A stretch of 64,000 nt of DNA, taken from positions 1 through 64,000 of the forward strand of contig NZ_JACKSH010000187.1 of assembly GCF_025821625.1 (NCBI RefSeq), read 5' to 3'. Below the pieces are notes generated by a model. It did not search any database. It saw only the letters and a list, made by a program, of their open reading frames with translations, and was not told the DNA's origin. The position numbers were made by a program, and so were the translations under genes. Of the stretch, positions 61,003 through 64,000 are shown one piece after another; within the stretch, counting starts at the first letter, position 1, and each line of letters begins with the position of its first letter. The DNA is from Mycolicibacterium pyrenivorans. GTDB lineage: Bacteria > Actinomycetota > Actinomycetes > Mycobacteriales > Mycobacteriaceae.

Positions 61003-61602
61003 GACTGCGCCGCCGAGGTGGAGTGCAATTGCGCGGACGTGACACCCGGCTTCACCTACACGACCCGGCAGCTGCTGGAGGCGCTGCTGCTGGTGTCGGG
61101 CAACGATGCCGCCACCACATTGGCCACCATGCTGGGCGGGCTTGATGTCGCGCTGATGAAGATGAACGGCAAGGCCGCTCTGGTGGGTGCGTACGGGACG
61201 AACGCGGGTTCCCCGTCGGGTATCGACGGACCCGGAATCGAAATGTGGTCCTCGCCGCACGATCTGGCGGTCATCTTCCGGGCCGCGATGGCCAACCCCG
61301 CCTTCGCTGAGATCACCGCCATGCCCACCGCGGTCTTCCCCACAAAAACCGGCGACAAGGTGCTGGTGAACCAGGACGAGCTGCTGCACCGCTAGCCGGG
61401 CACCTTCGGCGGTAAGACCGGCTACACCGACCTGGCCCGCAAGACCTTCGTCGCCGCCGCCCACCGCGACGGCAGGCGCCTGGTCGTCGCGATGATGCAC
61501 GGCCTGGTCCGCGAGGGCGGACCGACCTACTGGGATCAGGCGGCCACCCTGTTCGACTGGGGCTTCGCGCTCTCACCGGACGCGGGCGTCGGCCGGCTCT
61601 GA
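61003..61602 (+). pseudogene. dacB copy B, 3' part with premature stop
   Basis: Matches dacB copy A from VECNC (residue 101) to the end. The SxN motif (VSGNDA) and KTG (GGKTGYTD) remain, but the SxxK active site has been lost with the N-terminus. A TAT to TAG change at 61393-61395 stops translation before KTG. About 250 bp (61138-61392) are almost identical to 57668-57922 in copy A. Confidence 0.88.
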
Positions 61603-61675
61603 GCCCACCACCCGATACCCGATGGAGACCTGATCGCGCGCTGGTCGAGTCCTGGCGCGATTAGCCTCGCCAATC

Positions 61676-62515
61676 GTGCGAAGACGTTTCGCGGGGCTGG
61701 CGCTCGCCCTCAGCGTGCTGCTGGCTGGCGCCCCGCTCGCCGGAGCACCTACGGCGATGGCCCAGCCTGATCTGGAACCCGCTGCCGCGCAGGCACTTCC
61801 AGACGGTCCCGCACAGGCGTGGCTGGTCGCCGATCTCGACACCGGGCAGGTGCTCGCCAGCCGGGACCCCTACGGTTCCTATGCTCCTGCGAGCACGATC
61901 AAGATCCTGCTCGCGATGGTCGTGCTCGACCATCTGCGGCCCGAGAGCTTCGCCAGGGCGAACGCCACCCACACCGAAGTCGAATGTTCCTGTGTGGGAC
62001 TGAAACCCGGCCAGGCCTACACCACCCGCCAGCTCCTCGAGGCGATACTGATGGTGTCCGGCAACGATGCGGCCAACATGCTCGCCGACATGCTCGGTGG
62101 CAAGCCGGTCGCGCTGGCCGCGATGAACCGCAAGGCCGCCCTCGTCGGTGCCCGCGCCACCCGGGCGGGATCACCATCCGGACTGGACGGCCCCGGATGG
62201 GAGTCGGTGACCTCGCCGCACGACCTGGCGGTCATAATGCGCGCGGCGCTGAAGTATCCGTTGATCGCGCACATCATGCGCTCGCCGTCAGCGCAGTTCC
62301 CCGGCAAGACGATTCACAACCAGAACGAGTTGCTCACCCGCTACCCGGGCGACCTCGGCGGCAAGACCGGCTTCACCAACCTGGCGCGTAAGACCTACGT
62401 CGGCGCCGCCCAGCGTGGCAACCGCCGCCTCGTCGTCGTGCAGATGTACGGGACCGGCGATCTCTACGGGCAGGCGATCCGCCTCCTGGACTGGGGCTTC
62501 GCCCAGAGCCGCTAG
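61676..62515 (+). CDS. D-alanyl-D-alanine carboxypeptidase (copy C, intact)
   Basis: A 279-residue secreted low-molecular-weight PBP. Signal peptide with cleavage likely after residue 29 (PTAMAQ). SxxK at Ser73-Lys76, SxN at Ser128-Gly-Asn130, KTG at Lys230-Thr-Gly232. It is more diverged from copy A than copy B is. GTG 61676 starts MRRRFAGLALALSVLL. Expected to act on cell-wall peptides like copy A. Confidence 0.9.
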   Translation: MRRRFAGLALALSVLLAGAPLAGAPTAMAQPDLEPAAAQALPDGPAQAWLVADLDTGQVLASRDPYGSYAPASTIKILLAMVVLDHLRPESFARANATHTEVECSCVGLKPGQAYTTRQLLEAILMVSGNDAANMLADMLGGKPVALAAMNRKAALVGARATRAGSPSGLDGPGWESVTSPHDLAVIMRAALKYPLIAHIMRSPSAQFPGKTIHNQNELLTRYPGDLGGKTGFTNLARKTYVGAAQRGNRRLVVVQMYGTGDLYGQAIRLLDWGFAQSR

Positions 62516-62527
62516 GTCGCGGGGCCT

Positions 62528-63607
62528 TCAGTAGATCGCGCCGCGCAGGATCACCAGGGTCGGGTCGTCGATGATGTGGGCGCCGCCCCGAGGGTCCTCG
62601 GCGTAGCAGACCAGGTCGGCCGATGCCCCGTGCTCGAGCGCGGGGCGGTGCAGCCACTGCCGGGCGTCCCAGCACGCAGCCCCCAGCGCGTCCGTCGCCG
62701 TCATGCCGATGCCCTTGAGCGCATCGATCTCGTCGCCGATGCGCCCGTGCGCGACCGCGCTCCCGGCGTCGGTGCCCGCATAGATCGGCACGCCGGCCTC
62801 CCGTGCGGCGCCGATCCTGGCCGCGCACGTCCGGTGCAGATCGCGCATGTGCCGCTGGTAGCGGGGATAACGCTCGGCGGCCGCGGCGATGCCCGGGAAG
62901 TTCTCGATGTTGATCAGCGTGGGCACCAGCGCGGTGCCGTGCTGCACCATCAGGTCCACGGTGTCGTCGGTGAGCCCGGTGCCGTGCTCGATGCAGTCGA
63001 TGCCCGCCTTGATCAGCCCCGGTAGCGCATCCTCGCTGAACACGTGGGCGGTGACCCGGGCGCCGTTGGCGTGCGCGGCGTCGATCGCGGCTTCGAGCAC
63101 GTCGTCGGACCACAGCGGCGCCAGGTCGCCGGTGTCGCGGTCGATCCAGTCGCCCACGAGCTTCACCCAGCCGTCGCCCCATCGCGCCTGCTGTGCCACC
63201 GCGTCGGGCAGCTGCCACTCGTCGGTGAGTTCGATCGCGAAGCCCCGCTGGTACCGCTTGGGGCGCGCCAGGTGCCGCCCGGCGCGGATGATGCGCGGCA
63301 GATCGTCACGATCGTCGAAACCGCGGGTATCAGTGGGCGATCCGGCGTCGCGGAGCAGCAGCGCACCGACGCCGCGCTCGGTCTCGGCCTGTGCGACGGC
63401 CTCGGCCATCTCGATGGGTCCGTGCTGGCCGAGCCCGACGTGACAGTGCGCGTCGACCAGGCCGGGAAGAATCCACCCTCCATCCCCCTCGGCGCCGAAC
63501 ACCGTCTCGGCGCCGGTCACCGGCTCGGCGCTGAGCCGGCCCTCGACGATCCACCACTCGACGGGTTCACCGTCAGGCAACCCGTGTCCCCGGAGGTGCA
63601 GGGGCAT
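62528..63607 (-). CDS. Metal-dependent amidohydrolase (Rv2915c-like)
   Basis: A 359-residue amidohydrolase with the imidazolonepropionase/prolidase-like fold. Metal ligands: His pair in GLVDAHCHVGLG, Lys in GWVKLVGDW, VTAHVFSED, CIEHGTGL and IYAGTDAGS. Substrate unknown. Start ATG 63607 shares a base with the ffh stop (TGATG), so it is translated after ffh. It corresponds by position to Rv2915c. Confidence 0.88.
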   Translation of the reverse strand: MPLHLRGHGLPDGEPVEWWIVEGRLSAEPVTGAETVFGAEGDGGWILPGLVDAHCHVGLGQHGPIEMAEAVAQAETERGVGALLLRDAGSPTDTRGFDDRDDLPRIIRAGRHLARPKRYQRGFAIELTDEWQLPDAVAQQARWGDGWVKLVGDWIDRDTGDLAPLWSDDVLEAAIDAAHANGARVTAHVFSEDALPGLIKAGIDCIEHGTGLTDDTVDLMVQHGTALVPTLINIENFPGIAAAAERYPRYQRHMRDLHRTCAARIGAAREAGVPIYAGTDAGSAVAHGRIGDEIDALKGIGMTATDALGAACWDARQWLHRPALEHGASADLVCYAEDPRGGAHIIDDPTLVILRGAIY

Positions 63608-64000
63608 CAGTTCTTGGGGAACTTCAGCTTCGACAGGTCGATGTCGGCCAGCCCCGGCGGCAGCTCGTCGAGCCCCTTGGGCATGTTGGACAGGTCGGGG
63701 AATCCCGGAGGCATGCCCGCCATGCCTGCGCCGAGCGGGTTGCGCGCCTTCGGCGGCGTGGGTCCGCGCCCGCCCTTCTTCCCCTTCTTGCCCTTGCCCT
63801 TGCCCTTACGCGCCGCTGACTTGCGGCCGAATCCCATTCCCATCTGGCCGGCCATCTGCGACATCATCTTGCGGGCTTCGAAGAAGCGGTCGACGAGCTG
63901 GTTGACCTCCGACACGGTGACCCCGGAGCCGTTGGCGATCCGCAGCCGGCGCGAGGCGTTGATGATCTTCGGGTCGGCGCGCTCCTGCGGCGTCATCCCG
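63607..64000 (-). CDS. ffh: Signal recognition particle protein Ffh, C-terminal part
   Basis: Carboxy-terminal ~130 residues of SRP54/Ffh, open to the window edge. IINASRRLRIANGSGVTVSE and EVNQLVDRFFEARKMMSQM are the signal-sequence and 4.5S RNA-binding M domain. A Lys/Gly-rich basic stretch follows (GKGKGKKGKKGGRG) and a proline-rich tail. The NG GTPase domain lies outside. The gene that follows overlaps by one base. Confidence 0.94.
   Translation of the reverse strand, partial: GMTPQERADPKIINASRRLRIANGSGVTVSEVNQLVDRFFEARKMMSQMAGQMGMGFGRKSAARKGKGKGKKGKKGGRGPTPPKARNPLGAGMAGMPPGFPDLSNMPKGLDELPPGLADIDLSKLKFPKN

Noticed and set aside
58480-61500. A 1006-codon minus-strand frame reading through dacB and the macro fragment into GH31
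   Set aside because: The part before 60816 is antisense to dacB copy B plus the macro remnant; GH31 homology starts at ATG 60816.

Overview
The window is high-GC actinobacterial DNA from a mycobacterium, most likely a fast-growing Mycolicibacterium-type species. The gene order at both ends matches, as I remember it, the Mycobacterium tuberculosis segment Rv2894c-Rv2916c. Left end: xerC, viuB-like, dprA, comM, UPF0102. Right end: DUF2469, rnhB, lepB, rplS, lppW, trmD, rimM, KH protein, rpsP, SnoaL protein, dacB2, amidohydrolase, ffh. About 45 kb of accessory DNA (roughly 5.8-50.5 kb) separates the two conserved blocks. It holds P450s, a mycofactocin-type SDR, AveC-like membrane proteins and an mce operon, which also points to Mycobacteriaceae.

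Layout: (1) 0-5.8 kb, conserved core on the minus strand with an added lactate monooxygenase-like gene. (2) 5.8-15 kb, mixed genes: DUF202 protein, a frameshifted membrane protein, acyltransferase and TetR pair, DUF1206 protein, a large adenylation-carrier-acyltransferase fusion behind a possible iron box, thioesterase, CoA-transferase and HAD phosphatase. (3) 15-17.9 kb, a P450 and AveC-like operon divergent from its TetR. (4) 17.9-28.8 kb, a long minus-strand set: VWA (NorD-like), AAA+ (NorQ-like), substrate-binding protein, AveC-like protein, SDR, aldehyde dehydrogenase, two P450s and a mycofactocin-type SDR. (5) 28.9-33.3 kb, divergent plus-strand set: two overlapping acyl-CoA dehydrogenases, SDR, nitroreductase and a frameshifted SnoaL gene. 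(6) 33.3-41.2 kb, two paralogous double-TetR regulators, an amidohydrolase, a DapB-like oxidoreductase and a graveyard of broken genes (SDR, binding protein, P450, LLM oxidoreductase). (7) 41.2-50.5 kb, a DapB-like oxidoreductase followed by mceABCDEF and a secreted protein, with no yrbE permease genes. (8) 50.5-64 kb, conserved core, interrupted by a rearranged dacB2 triplication into which a macro-domain gene and a GH31 glycosidase have been placed.

Regions 4-7 read as one catabolic or uptake island for a hydrophobic, terpenoid- or steroid-like compound. Mce proteins would import it, P450s, SDRs and ALDH oxidise it, paired acyl-CoA dehydrogenases start beta-oxidation, and a NorQ/NorD pair would activate some client enzyme. 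The substrate is inference. A 16-bp partly palindromic motif (RANCAAANATTAGGTY) recurs at the promoters across this island and in front of one double-TetR gene. It suggests a common regulon.
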